Shown in pieces: positions 1 through 9,955 of a stretch of 64,000 nt of DNA (its first letter is position 1; each line of letters begins with the position of its first letter). The stretch comes from Bryopsis sp. KO-2023 (Eukaryota; Chlorophyta; Ulvophyceae; Bryopsidales; Bryopsidaceae): contig BSYQ01000004.1 of assembly GCA_030272585.1 (NCBI GenBank), positions 6,324,001 to 6,388,000 on the forward strand. The letters are read 5' to 3'. A program made the translations under genes and the position numbers. The notes below the pieces were generated by a model. The model had not been told where the DNA came from. It worked only from the letters and a program-made list of their open reading frames with translations, and searched no databases.

Positions 1-2
1 CG

Positions 3-329
3 ACCACCGCTGCGAAAGCGCTTGCCATCAATCTGCCATTCCTCCCCTCCAGCCACTCCGAGCTTCGTTGCAATTCATGGGTCCTCTCCTTTGTTGGCGA
101 CAAGCAATCGTGGGATCGGATTTTCTTTGGCGGAACCTGGCAGCGGAGCCAAGCCTTTGTTCGAAAGGGGCTTCAGATGGACACGACGTTTCGTTCATCA
201 GAGTCACATCCCGAAACGATAAGTCTATGTCCTGGGACGCAACGTGTTGATTTGTTCATCGCCAGCCACGGCTTTCCAGGTACCAACAGAGGATGCTTTT
301 CTTCCGTTTTTCCAATTCTGAAATGTTGA
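3..329 (+). CDS. 3' part of an unrecognised gene, cut by the window edge
   Basis: A reading frame is open from base 3 to a TGA at 327-329, giving 108 codons without a start because the gene would begin outside the window. The peptide has a balanced composition (segments such as WDRIFFGGTWQRSQAF and PGTQRVDLFIASHGFP) and looks more like coding sequence than the other two frames. I do not recognise a family. The true end of the exon could be a splice site before the stop. An open run of this length by chance is possible but unlikely. Confidence 0.35.
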   Translation, partial: TTAAKALAINLPFLPSSHSELRCNSWVLSFVGDKQSWDRIFFGGTWQRSQAFVRKGLQMDTTFRSSESHPETISLCPGTQRVDLFIASHGFPGTNRGCFSSVFPILKC

Positions 330-441
330 TTTCAGCGGAAGCGCATTTGTGCACACGGCTTGTTGCAGATGTTTCGATGGGTTTCGTGGCCCGACCTTTT
401 TCTGTTGACCAATCCCGCTGTTCATAATTCTCTGTGCCGAT

Positions 442-640
442 GTGAATGGGGCCACCGATGGTGCCAGCCAAATCCCATGGATATTTGACACCCATCCAGA
501 TGACCCAGACCTGGTCAGGTTGTTGCTGGACAACGGGGCTGTCGCCCCAAACATCGATGCTTTGAATACTACTGGAAGGAAGCCTGTTGTGAGGTGCCCC
601 TCGAGCTCGAGAGAGCCCTATGAGGGATTCGCCACCCAGT
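442..640 (+). pseudogene. ankyrin-repeat remnant
   Basis: The frame starting near 442 contains a stretch, DPDLVRLLLDNGA followed by NIDALNTTGRKP, that matches the second helix and loop of an ankyrin repeat and the start of the next repeat. It resembles the repeats of the intact ankyrin gene at 24953-28057 in this window (for example VRLLLDNGANP there). The flanking sequence in the same frame does not continue the repeat pattern, and no start or good splice sites were found. It is read as a fragment or degraded copy, or as one exon of a gene I could not assemble. Confidence 0.3.
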
Positions 641-2795
641 ATTCCCAGTGCCTGGAAACAGGCAGCTGCCTTGACCAGCACACTGCATTACTCGTCCAGG
701 TCACAGAAGGCTGCCCGGAGGCGAAAGGCCAATGATGTGATGCCCAATTGCCAAAGTTTGTGGAAGAAACATATTTCTGTGCCATTCATTAATTTCTATT
801 TTTCAGACAGCTTTGAAAAACTTTCCCCAGTTCCCTGATGTAATGATGGGATCGGGGACGATGAAAAGAGGTTGCAGCATACTCTTTCAAATGTCCGCAT
901 CCCCACATCCGTCGCTGACTTCCCTGTTTAAAAGGTCCAGTCCGCCTGTTCCCGTTCAAAACATCCGCTCTAGAATCATTTTCAATTCATTCGTGACTGA
1001 CATCCACTCTTAGTGGTCGGGATGGGGGGGCCTGGTGATAAAAATCAAGAAGCGACCTTGACATAGACGTGAGAAGGATCAATACTCTGCAGGTGAAAGA
1101 CAAGATGAAGCATTTAACAACAATACACAAAAAAGCTGAAAACCATCAAACCATCAATTGGCAACAATCGATGGCACACATGTTGTTGCATAGATTGTGT
1201 TGCTCCAGGATCAAGATTTTCTGGCTGGAGAGGGTCCAATGCTGGACTTTGCTGACATTGGACGAGGGGGACTCCACGTCAGAAACAGAATTGGGGCTAT
1301 CTTGTGAAAGCGAGGAACTGGATGATGAGGTCGATAACTGAAACTGTTCCCCAAACCTCGTCGGAGGGTGCCCCCGAAACATATGCCGCCATTCGTGAGT
1401 TTTTCTTGGGGGGGTGAGGGGGTCAATGCTGAAGGAAGTGTTGGAGATCTTGTATTGTTTTTCATTCGGCATGACTTGGGTTTCATATTCTCTGGGTTTT
1501 CGGATCAGTATTGTTCATTGTAGGAGATCAAGATGACTTGGATTTTTGCTTCATTTCAATATGCATGGGTGGAGGGTAATGGATGATGCATGGCTTAAAG
1601 CAACCTTGCCTCTGTGGCCCCCCAAAACTGGTTTTACATTGTCCTCCTGTTGAAAAGTTGGCCCCCATTTCCCTCCCAAACGTCTGGCATTTGTCAATGG
1701 TAGGCAACAGTTTTTCTGGAAACGAACTTCGCTTAGAAAGACGATGTTTTGATGCGTTTTTTAGCCATGATCTATCGAACAAGGATATAGGTGTAGAAGG
1801 GCTGTAGTCGGCTTTACTGGATTTTTCATTTTCTTTCGACATGTCATTAGAGGAAGGCCCCTTTATTGGGAAAACCCATGTGAGTGTCAATTTCCCACTC
1901 ATTGGTTTGGCATCACACATGAAAAACACAATCACCCAATGTTTTTCTTGTTCCTGTTTTTTTTCTGTCGGGGATGGAAGATTGTTTCAAAGGAAGGGAA
2001 ATATCTTTCAGTTTGTTAGTACATTCCTGGGGTAAAAAACCCAAAGTGAACCAAAACCAGACGTGCAAACACTCGATACCCAGTATCTCACACCTTTCTG
2101 AAAGTAGTGTGAGAAAACAGAAATTTCTGTGTGAGCTTTTGAAAGCTCTGGATGCTGTGTTAACACACTTATCAACGTTGATAAGTCATCCCTCCATCCA
2201 GCCCCACTAAGTCCACCAATTTCACTCCTATATTTTATCTCTTCCCACTCCCATGTGGAAGCCCTGCAACTTTGCACGTTTACAACCCCCCCCAAAAAAA
2301 ACACTGTCTATTCAATTCTCGCACAATGATTAGCTTGACGAGGCCACTTCGTTTCTCTTCCAATTCCCACCATACACCAAAACCTGCCTCCCCCCCAAAA
2401 AACCACCCACCCAACCAACTACATCCAACTGTTTTTCAACTCAGAAGAATGGATCTTTGCCATCACGTCACCACGTCTTTCAAGCCTTTTTTGTCCAGCC
2501 CAGTCTCCTTTCAATTTTTTTTCTTTTGTTTTTCTTTTGATCAATCCCTGCGCAGTCCCTCCCCCCTTTCAAAAAAAGAGGGAAAATCAATATAACCCCC
2601 CCACACACATCCCGGTTTCTCCTCTTTTTCATTCATACATCTACTTCCCCCCACCACCACCTTCCTTCCTTCCTTCCACCACCTTCCTTTTCTTTCGCAA
2701 ATTCTTTGTTGGGGGAAAAATCAGGGTCAATTTCTTCACGCACTACGCATTTCTTTCAAGTTTTTTTTCATCCCTGTTTTTTTTTCCTCGGAAAC
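641..2795. other. intergenic stretch, no gene recognised
   Basis: Only short, mutually contradictory reading frames are seen. From about 2280 to 2815 the plus strand is strongly pyrimidine-rich, with runs of C, T and CCTT repeats and C-runs followed by A-runs. That could be the polypyrimidine or untranslated surroundings of the possible minus-strand exon next to it, or simple low-complexity DNA. Confidence 0.5.
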
Positions 2796-2907
2796 TCAGT
2801 AGCCTCCACCCGTGAGCCGATCTACGATAACATTCATGTCTGCCGACTTCCCTTGGTCGATCATGTCCGTAACTACTGACGTCACTTTGGTCTGAACGAA
2901 GCCCATC
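2796..2907 (-). CDS. possible terminal exon of a minus-strand gene
   Basis: On the minus strand an AG acceptor (bases 2908-2909) is followed by a split codon and then 36 codons that begin MGFVQTKVTSVVTDM and end VDRLTGGGY before a TGA at 2796-2798. The codons are GC-rich at third positions, as in the real exons of this window, and the peptide is amphipathic and charged. The ATG just inside the exon may be internal. No upstream exon could be assigned between 2.9 and 4.1 kb and no family is recognised, so this remains a candidate only. Confidence 0.33.
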
Positions 2908-4649
2908 CTGTATGACCTATCAAAAACAAGAAAGAAAAGCAGACATCCATTTTCAGTTTCATTGCACATTTGCAACTAATACGAGAAATCCTCGTAAAAA
3001 TGGCAAAACTCTGATGCAAACCACATACATGAGGCAAAAGTGGGATTCCACATCAGGTGGTGTGTCCCAGCTTTTGGGCTCCCTTTGTTTTTACACGCAC
3101 CTTACACATATAAATAAGATACATATGTTTTTTATCTTATATAAATGAAATGAGATATATGTCTTTTTTCAAGCCTAGGAAAGAACTAGGGGCTGCCGAT
3201 TGTTGCAGTCCCTGCGCAGCGTTAGCCTTCAGTCGAGTTATTTGGCTCAAATGTAGGATAAGTGGGAAGTGTGGGTGAGGGGGGCGACAGACAGGCGATG
3301 AAGGATAATCACAACAGCTCCACTTTTTCCTTTTTACTCTCCCACAGACTTAGACGCAGTCACCTTCTAGAACCCTCCCAATTTCTCAACCGTAACTGTA
3401 TCCAAGGCGGCCACGGCAGAAATTCTGCATTGAAGATGCCTGGCCATGAACGTTGAGTCTCCAGGGGCCCAGGTGCAGAGTTTCCAGAATAAAGATGGGT
3501 GTTATCTTGTAAACAAGAAAACCTCGGTTGAGAAGATTTGGGAGGCTTCAATGGTTGGTTCTACCCAAAAATTCCTTGTATCAATGTGGTGGCCGGCAGG
3601 GTGGATTGGGAGCCAGCATACACATCTGGAGTTGGACATATCCGATCAGATGTGATTGATGAATTGCAATTGAATAATATTCCACTCGCTTCTGGGGGAT
3701 CCCATCATTTTTGGACTCCTCGGGTACACAATGTAGCGTAACCCTGTAAGGCTAGAACCACAAACTTTCAAGTTGGAGCTTAAAACGTCACGGTCTCGAA
3801 TCCCAATCCTGGGATTCAATCATCGCAAGCCTGGGCCCAGGCTCCAATCACAACAAGGAGTCGGAAGCCAAGGGAGGGATCTGCTCTTGCGGCTGAGCAA
3901 CCACGGCCTGAGGGGACTCTGATGACCGAGAAAGGGGTGGGAGTTGGACTCAGCCCCAGAACCGCCAAGGTCTCCCTCCTTTGGACTTTGGCAATCGAGT
4001 GTGGTTGTGTTGCAATGCTGGCGTCACAGGAATCACACCCATTCTCCCCCAAGCAGTGAGTGGCCCAGCCAGACACTGAGGATAACCATCAAAGGCGGCG
4101 CATGAAGAAATGACTGCTTTTCTTGTTGGTTCATGCTGAAGCAGCAGCCTGACCTATGCCACCGACGAGGATATCAAGGCTTGCACTTGCCACGCCTGTT
4201 CAAACACCACAAACCCTGGGAAATGCACGTTTTGCTTGCGCTGTGCACACCCGAGTGTGCGTGATCTTCAGGATCCGTGTCCAGAGGGACATTTTGCATC
4301 TGATGCTTGACTGATGTGTTCTCATGAGCGAACAAAAGCACGCTGGGGTGGAGGCAATGTTTTTTTCTTCGTTGCCCATCGTGGCCACAACCCCTCCCCC
4401 CCCAACAAATAAATAACAAAAAAATAAGAAAACAGTTGAAAAAGATACGTATATTTGCGGACCCTGTGCTCACGCTCCATATCAGCGGGGATCCACCACG
4501 CTCGCTGGGTGGCTTGAGGGATCAGCCCTAGTTCGCCTGGCCGGATATTATCACGCAAGTGCTTCTTTTATCGAAACGTGTTGTGTGGGGGCTTGGAACC
4601 GACGCTTACGTTCAGCTGTCGAGACGTCCGTGACGACGAATGACAGAAA
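2908..4649. other. intergenic stretch, no firm gene
   Basis: This stretch contains short plus-strand frames. One of them (about 3538-3741) gives a peptide of fairly natural composition ending HHFWTPRVHNVA, but no start, splice structure or family could be supported. The sequence around 3100-3160 is AT-rich with TATAAA-like words. Nothing else stands out. Confidence 0.4.
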
Positions 4650-4654
4650 AAACG

Positions 4655-5096
4655 CTTCAAAACAAAAAGGAAAGAGGGAACAATGGGCGGTCAAGGGGTT
4701 CGAACCCTTGAGGTCGTCCCGTCGACGAGCCGCCGTTTCTTTTTTTTCAAGAGAGGAAGTCCCGTGATAAGGTGTTGGGAGCGTGAAAAAAAAAATCGAT
4801 TTCTTTGTTGGCGAGAAGAAATCCCCATGATATGGTGGGAGCAGGCAAAAAAACTCGACCAAGCGCGGAGGCAGTCGGATGTGTACCTGCACCCCGCGCA
4901 AGGCGATTAGGCACACGGCCGCGCTTGGTCAATGGAATTAAATCTGGCTTCTCCTGATGCTCCGATGCAAACCGTGGAACTCCCCTGATCCGGGATCAGC
5001 ACACTCACCTCCGATCATCATCTCAAATCCATGAGTTCCACGGAGGTTCGAACCCCTTGGCCGCCCGTTGTTCCCTCTTTCCTTTTTGTTTTGAAG
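4655..5096. repeat. nested inverted repeats (fold-back region)
   Basis: Arms of about 55 bp at 4655-4710 and 5042-5096 are near-perfect reverse complements. They run from CTTCAAAACAAAAAGG through a GTTCGAAC centre. Inside lie further inverted pairs: GACCAAGCGCGG (about 4857-4868) with CCGCGCTTGGTC (about 4918-4929); CCGTGGAACTC (about 4972) with GAGTTCCACGG (about 5032); and a CTGATCCGGGATCAG palindrome between them. The arms contain a tRNA T-loop-like word, but no acceptor stem or anticodon arm can be drawn. It may be a fold-back transposon or a structured non-coding RNA locus. Confidence 0.6.
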
Positions 5097-5099
5097 AAA

Positions 5100-7040
5100 C
5101 GCCTTGGTCGGATGTGCTCGTGGGCGCATTGTATTTTGGACCCAATGCTGCCGGGGTTTAAGATGCGCGCGTCAACACGGACGTCTCCTTATCAAGCGCA
5201 AGTTTTTGAAGTCCCCTCCATAACACGTTTTGAAAAAAACAGAAGCCCTGCTGCGTACGGAAGAATAATGTCTGGAGAGGCACCCCCGCTGATGGTGGAA
5301 ATGAGCAAGGGCAAAAGCCATTCTTTGGTGGGTTCGGCAAAAAAAATATATATATGTCTTGTGGTCCTCTTGAGAAAAATTCAACAGCAATGATTTCAAG
5401 TTCAGGTGATTTCAAGGTCACCAGGAGCAAACCAGTTGGGATGCTGCGACCGGTCATACTCTGTATTAAAATTTGGTTTGTAGTCATGGAAACCAAAACC
5501 AAACCTTTGCGGGGGTGGAAAAAAGGTGCTGCCCAGAGGAAAGGTCAATCAATGTCAGCCTGGTAGTGATGCTGCCAGGCAACATGTAGTCATGGGTTGA
5601 CTGATATTCATAGGGACGTTCCAGCATATGGATGCACCTCATCGTGATTCAGGATGTCAGAATTCATGGTCAACCATGTCACACAAAAACGGAGCATACA
5701 GCTTGTGAGGAGGAAATGCTCCTGACACCTCGACTGACTCAGGCACCCACATTTTCAATGCAAGAAATCGAGTTCTAATTTATTACTGGCATCTGGGCCT
5801 TGACGTCCATTTTGCCAAAAATGAAATTCTATTTGAAGGCAGTGGTTTGTTTAGTGGTTTGTTCTACTGTGGATGGATTTCAGATCTCACCCAAGCCTCA
5901 AAGGGGGGAAAGGCTGCAAGGAGTGCAGCGAAATGTTTTGTTTCCGTCTGACTGTGGGATCAGAGGAGAGATGCACCCTCTTTGAGAGAGGTGCGCTCAA
6001 ATACCTGATAGATCTCTATCAAACAGCAACCGCAAGACAATCCAAAGCACCCATTCCCAACCACAACTACACAAAGGTGGAACTGCAAGGATATTTTGAA
6101 AGGAAAACATAAAACAAAGGTTGCCAAAAAAAACAAGAACAATTTGCTTCTGTTTTTTTCCCCTCGACTGCTTGGGATCGTGTTTTTCTTTTCAGGGTTA
6201 CTGGAAAGGAGAAAAAAAGGAACCAAAGATAGATATTTCCTTTTCTCTGTCTTTTTCGTCGTGAAAGTGCGTTGGAAGGGAAAAGAAGTTCGTTATTTTC
6301 GGCTTGCTGTGCCATGAAGAGCTATGCCACGGACCGAAATCCGAGGTACGGCTAGGGCATTACTATTGTACGGATCGCTACGGAAATTCTTGTTATCTTA
6401 ATTGTGACGGCAACGCAGCCGAAAAAAATTATTCCTTTCAGGTAATCAAAAATTTGGACATATGGTTCAAAAAATGAATCGGCCCTGAGTGAGGATCTGA
6501 AAACAAATAATTTGAGGAGTATGGATGCACCTGGCTCAGACCCCCAAACGTTTTGGTGATTGGGAAAAAAAAACCAACAACAAATTTAGTAAAAATGGAA
6601 AAAGAGTGCTTGGCAAGTCTATAGACTACGTGAAAATGCGGATGACTTCCCCCCTCCCCTGATCTCTCTTTTTGACATTTTCGATTCACTCAGGGGTATT
6701 CGATTTTTTTTTTCCCTTGCAGGTGCCACACTTGTGCGTTGTGCCAAGAGGCAAGGGAAATCAAATACAGGAATTCGATCATCGTCACTGCTCCAGCCGA
6801 GGTGGAAGCCTACACTGCCCCCGCTCCAGTCACTTAAACTTCTCTTTCTTGAAAAAAAAGAAAAGAAAATCAAACCGAGAATGAACTGGAAAATCATGCG
6901 AGAGTCTGTCACTCATTAATATTCAGCATTGGCTTCGCAGGCAGTAGTACCATAGGTCAATTTTTGTTAATTGGAGTTGGGGTTTTCGCCTTCACAGAGT
7001 GTCATTGCTGAGCTGGACGTTTTATTTTTTTCTGTGGTAT
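5100..7040. other. intergenic stretch, no firm gene
   Basis: Many short frames and homopolymer runs are present. An ATG at 5821 opens a 54-codon frame beginning with a hydrophobic leader (MKFYLKAVVCLVVC) that could be a signal peptide, but the rest of the frame has no supporting features. No other gene is supported. Confidence 0.4.
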
Positions 7041-7043
7041 TGG

Positions 7044-7164
7044 AAAACCGAGCAGCGATCACCGGTCGCCTGCCTCGGTGGAAGGATAGCGAACCAGAGC
7101 AAAGCATGGGGGTCTCCAAAGGCGGGGACTCCGAGAGACCACTCAATTTACGTCCCACCCAAGC

Positions 7165-7195
<31 letters not shown>

Positions 7196-7310
7196 CCTTT
7201 TATGCTTTCCTTTTCCTCACCCAAGCTTATTTTATTTATCATTTATGCTTTCCTTTTCCTCATGTCGTATTCATGACGTTGGGTCCCACCCAATTCACAA
7301 TTTCACAGCC
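7044..7310 (+). repeat. dispersed repeat, 5'-truncated copy
   Basis: This segment is repeated in inverted orientation at 20718-20938. It begins near ACCGAGCAGCGATCACCGG and includes an ATTT-rich tract after GTCCCACCCAAGC (7170-7195) and a second AAGCTTATTT stretch. The two copies share the same 3' end but differ in how far they extend 5': this one stops at about 7044, while the other continues through a further 200-bp GC-rich segment. A shared 3' end with variable 5' truncation and an (ATTT)n tract is typical of retroposed SINE or LINE ends. Confidence 0.6.
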
Positions 7311-7756
7311 CCACTAGAGGTCAAACCAACAGTTTCTGTCGAGCAAAGAACTTGTTTTGTTTGATTATCATTCGAAGATGCATGTGAACCTTGTGACTGT
7401 AGATTTGCGTTGTTGAGGACCACCAGTTCACCCAAACCAAGAGTCGTTTCTTTCAAGCATCACAACAAACAAACAGGACTCCCATCTTGTGTGGGCACAA
7501 GGTGTCCCCACTGAATATCAAAATGACCCTCAGCCAAACCAGCACTTGTTAATGTGCCCATTTTTATGTTTATGACCACCTCATGACGACTTTACGACGA
7601 TTTCCAGCGCATTGAAGAATGTCGTACTGACGCTGTGCAAGTAATGGCTTGCTTCTTTGAGGGGGGGGGGATAGCATGCAGAACGCGATCCACCCAAGTA
7701 ATATACTTTACTAAGCGCAGAAGAAAATCCTGTGGAATACGCGCGTACATTGCAAC

Positions 7757-8362
7757 ATGGATACCAAGGTGTGGGACGAAAGATATGAAACGGATCCCGT
7801 CCAAACGCCCGTTCCGGATGCGTTCTTCGAAACGCAAATTGTCTCGCTTGCTCCCGGAACGGCAGTTGACCTAGGATGTGGGAGCGGCGCAAACGCTATT
7901 GCTCTGGCGGAAAAGGGTTGGACGGTTCTGGGACTGGACTTTTCTGAAAAGGCGATAGAGCTGGCACGGAAAGCGGCCAGTGAAAAGAACCTGACGAACG
8001 TGGATTTCCAAGTGGTGGACTGCACCTCATGGAAGCCTGACACGCAATTCGACCTTGTTACGCTGTCGTTTGCGCTGGCGAACAAAGAATTGGGAAGGAA
8101 AGTCATATCTAGGGGTCTGGCAGCGCTCGCGACGAATGGCACGATACTGATCAGCGAATGGGATGCGTGCATGGAGCCTATTTGGGCGATGTTGGCGGGA
8201 AAGGATTTATTTACAGTGGATGATCTGGTCGAGTGCCTTCCAGGACTCGTGATTGAATCGAAGGAAGTGCGGGTCTACGACAATTCCCGAAATTTTCGAC
8301 ACAACGGCAAGGTAGCGTCCGTACGAGCGAAAAAAGTTGGAGGTGAGGAAGGCAAATCATAA
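7757..8362 (+). CDS. class I SAM-dependent methyltransferase, copy 1
   Basis: This is an intronless 201-codon gene for a small Rossmann-fold methyltransferase. Motif I, VDLGCGSGANAIALAE (about residues 36-51), binds the methionine part of SAM. The acidic post-I strand is TVLGLDFS, a conserved DCTSW motif follows near residue 90, and FDLVTLSFAL forms motif IV. The N-terminal WDERYE and the C-terminal FTVDDLVECLPGL are typical of bacterial (especially actinobacterial-type) stand-alone methyltransferases of the Methyltransf_25 group. The substrate is unknown. The ATG at 7757 is chosen because all three copies align from it. Lack of introns, unlike the intron-rich neighbours, suggests a bacterial origin or retroposition. 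Copies 2 and 3 lie at 9353-9955 (same strand) and 18196-18780 (opposite strand). Confidence 0.85.
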   Translation: MDTKVWDERYETDPVQTPVPDAFFETQIVSLAPGTAVDLGCGSGANAIALAEKGWTVLGLDFSEKAIELARKAASEKNLTNVDFQVVDCTSWKPDTQFDLVTLSFALANKELGRKVISRGLAALATNGTILISEWDACMEPIWAMLAGKDLFTVDDLVECLPGLVIESKEVRVYDNSRNFRHNGKVASVRAKKVGGEEGKS

Positions 8363-9160
8363 CACCTATTTCATTTCTAATTGTGGATGAAATGTGGGCA
8401 GAAGTATAGGAAAGACACCCCTGGTGTTGAAAGCCTCCATAAATATTCCAATTCTGACCCCTGTCTTAAAAATGGATGTTTTGGGGGAAAATATCAAACA
8501 TTCCAGCCCGTGCTTGATTATGTCTCGTTGGCTTTCAGGGATCAGTCGCAGTTGCGTGTCAGACAAGACAGCACTTTAGAAACAAACCTCCACATTGACG
8601 ATACATGGGTCGGTCGGTGCTTTAAAACAAATAATGCGCTTTTTGAATGCTTCTCGATTGGTTTTCCACGGGCCGAAATCTTAAAAAAGAAACATATCTG
8701 TACTTTCTGTCAAAAGAGTGTGTGGGGGGGGGATTCAATTTAGTTTTGAACAATTCCAATGTGTTGCGTGATAGTTTGAAAAGCCTCAAGAAACTCATTG
8801 CATGCGTTGCATATGTACTGTCCAATTTCAATCTTGTTGTTATGTGTTCTAAGGTGCCTGTTGAGGGTTCCTAGGAAATCGTTTTCGAGTGGAGTATGAT
8901 GGATGCACTCATCGTCAACAGACAACAGACTAATTGATCTCTGCCCGCCCTACAGCATCTTGAGTTGGTTGCTATGGCTGTCCGACTGGGGTCTGTTTCC
9001 GGGCTGGATCATTGAGCTGTTCGTGCACACCATCATCCTCCTGCCCATTCTCAACAAGGGCTTTTCACAGATTTGGCTATCCTTGAACAATTTCTGGCAT
9101 CCCCACCAGATTCCTTCTGCCACCCAACAGGGGCCCATCGACCCAAAACGGAGAAATCTT
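8363..9160. other. spacer between methyltransferase copies 1 and 2
   Basis: The first roughly 180 bp after copy 1 (to about 8560) is similar to the sequence after copy 2 (9956-10090) and, inverted, after copy 3 (about 17930-18090). Shared words include TTGACCCCTGT and the segment GATTATGTCTCGTTGGC/TTTCAGGGATC. The rest holds nothing recognisable. Confidence 0.5.
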
Positions 9161-9352
9161 TCGGGAATGGACCACCTCACGACGGCTTTTCGACGATTTC
9201 CAGTGCATCAAGAATTGTCGTACTGATGATGTCCACGTAACTGCTTGGTGGCTTCCTTTTTTGTTTCTGGAATTGCACGCAGAAGGCAAACATGATATGC
9301 TTTACTAACCGCAGGACAAAAAAATCCTGTGGAATACGCGCGTACATTGCAA

Positions 9353-9955
9353 ATGGATAGCAAGGTGTGGGACGAAAGATATGAAACGGATCCCGTCCAA
9401 ACGCCCGTTCCCGATGCTTTCTTCGAAACGCAAATTGCCTCGCTCGCTCCTGGAACGGTAGTCGACATAGGATGTGGGAGCGGCGGAAACGCTATTGCTC
9501 TGGCGGAAAAGGGTTGGACGGTGCTGGGACTGGACTTTTCTGAAAAGGCGATAGAGCTGGCACGGAAAGCAGCCAGTGAAAAGAACCTGACGAACGTGGA
9601 TTTCCAAGTGGTGGACTGCACCTCATGGAAACCCGACGAGCAATTCGACCTTGTTACGCTGTCATTTGCGCTGGCGGACAGAGAACTGGGAAGGAAAGTC
9701 ATATCTGCGGGTGTGGCAGCGCTCGCGACAAACGGCACAATACTGATCAGCGAATGGGATGCGTGCATGGAGCCAATTCGGGCGAATTTGGCTGGAAGGG
9801 ATTTGTTCACTGTGGATGATCTGGTCGAGTGCCTTCCAGGACTCGTGATCGAAACGCAGGAAGTGCGGGTGTACGACAATCCCCAGAATTTTCGGCACGA
9901 CGGCAAGGTGGCGTTCGTACGAGCGAAAAAGTTGCAGGTGGGGGGGAAATCATAG
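9353..9955 (+). CDS. class I SAM-dependent methyltransferase, copy 2
   Basis: This is an intronless 200-codon paralogue of the gene at 7757, with the same motifs: VDIGCGSGGNAIALAE for SAM binding, VLGLDFS, and FDLVTLSFAL. The frame stays open 24 bases upstream, but the ATG at 9353 aligns with the other copies. Between about residues 45 and 95 the DNA is almost identical to copy 3, including silent positions, while both ends differ more. This points to recent duplication or gene conversion. The 190 bp upstream (about 9160-9352) resembles 7560-7756, so copies 1 and 2 are a tandem duplication that includes the 5' flank. Function beyond SAM-dependent methyl transfer cannot be stated. Confidence 0.85.
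   Translation: MDSKVWDERYETDPVQTPVPDAFFETQIASLAPGTVVDIGCGSGGNAIALAEKGWTVLGLDFSEKAIELARKAASEKNLTNVDFQVVDCTSWKPDEQFDLVTLSFALADRELGRKVISAGVAALATNGTILISEWDACMEPIRANLAGRDLFTVDDLVECLPGLVIETQEVRVYDNPQNFRHDGKVAFVRAKKLQVGGKS

Noticed and set aside
4687-5060. Possible tRNA genes suggested by GGTTCGAACC at 4697 and 5043
   Set aside because: No matching acceptor stem, D arm or anticodon arm can be drawn on either strand; the words belong to the arms of the inverted repeat.
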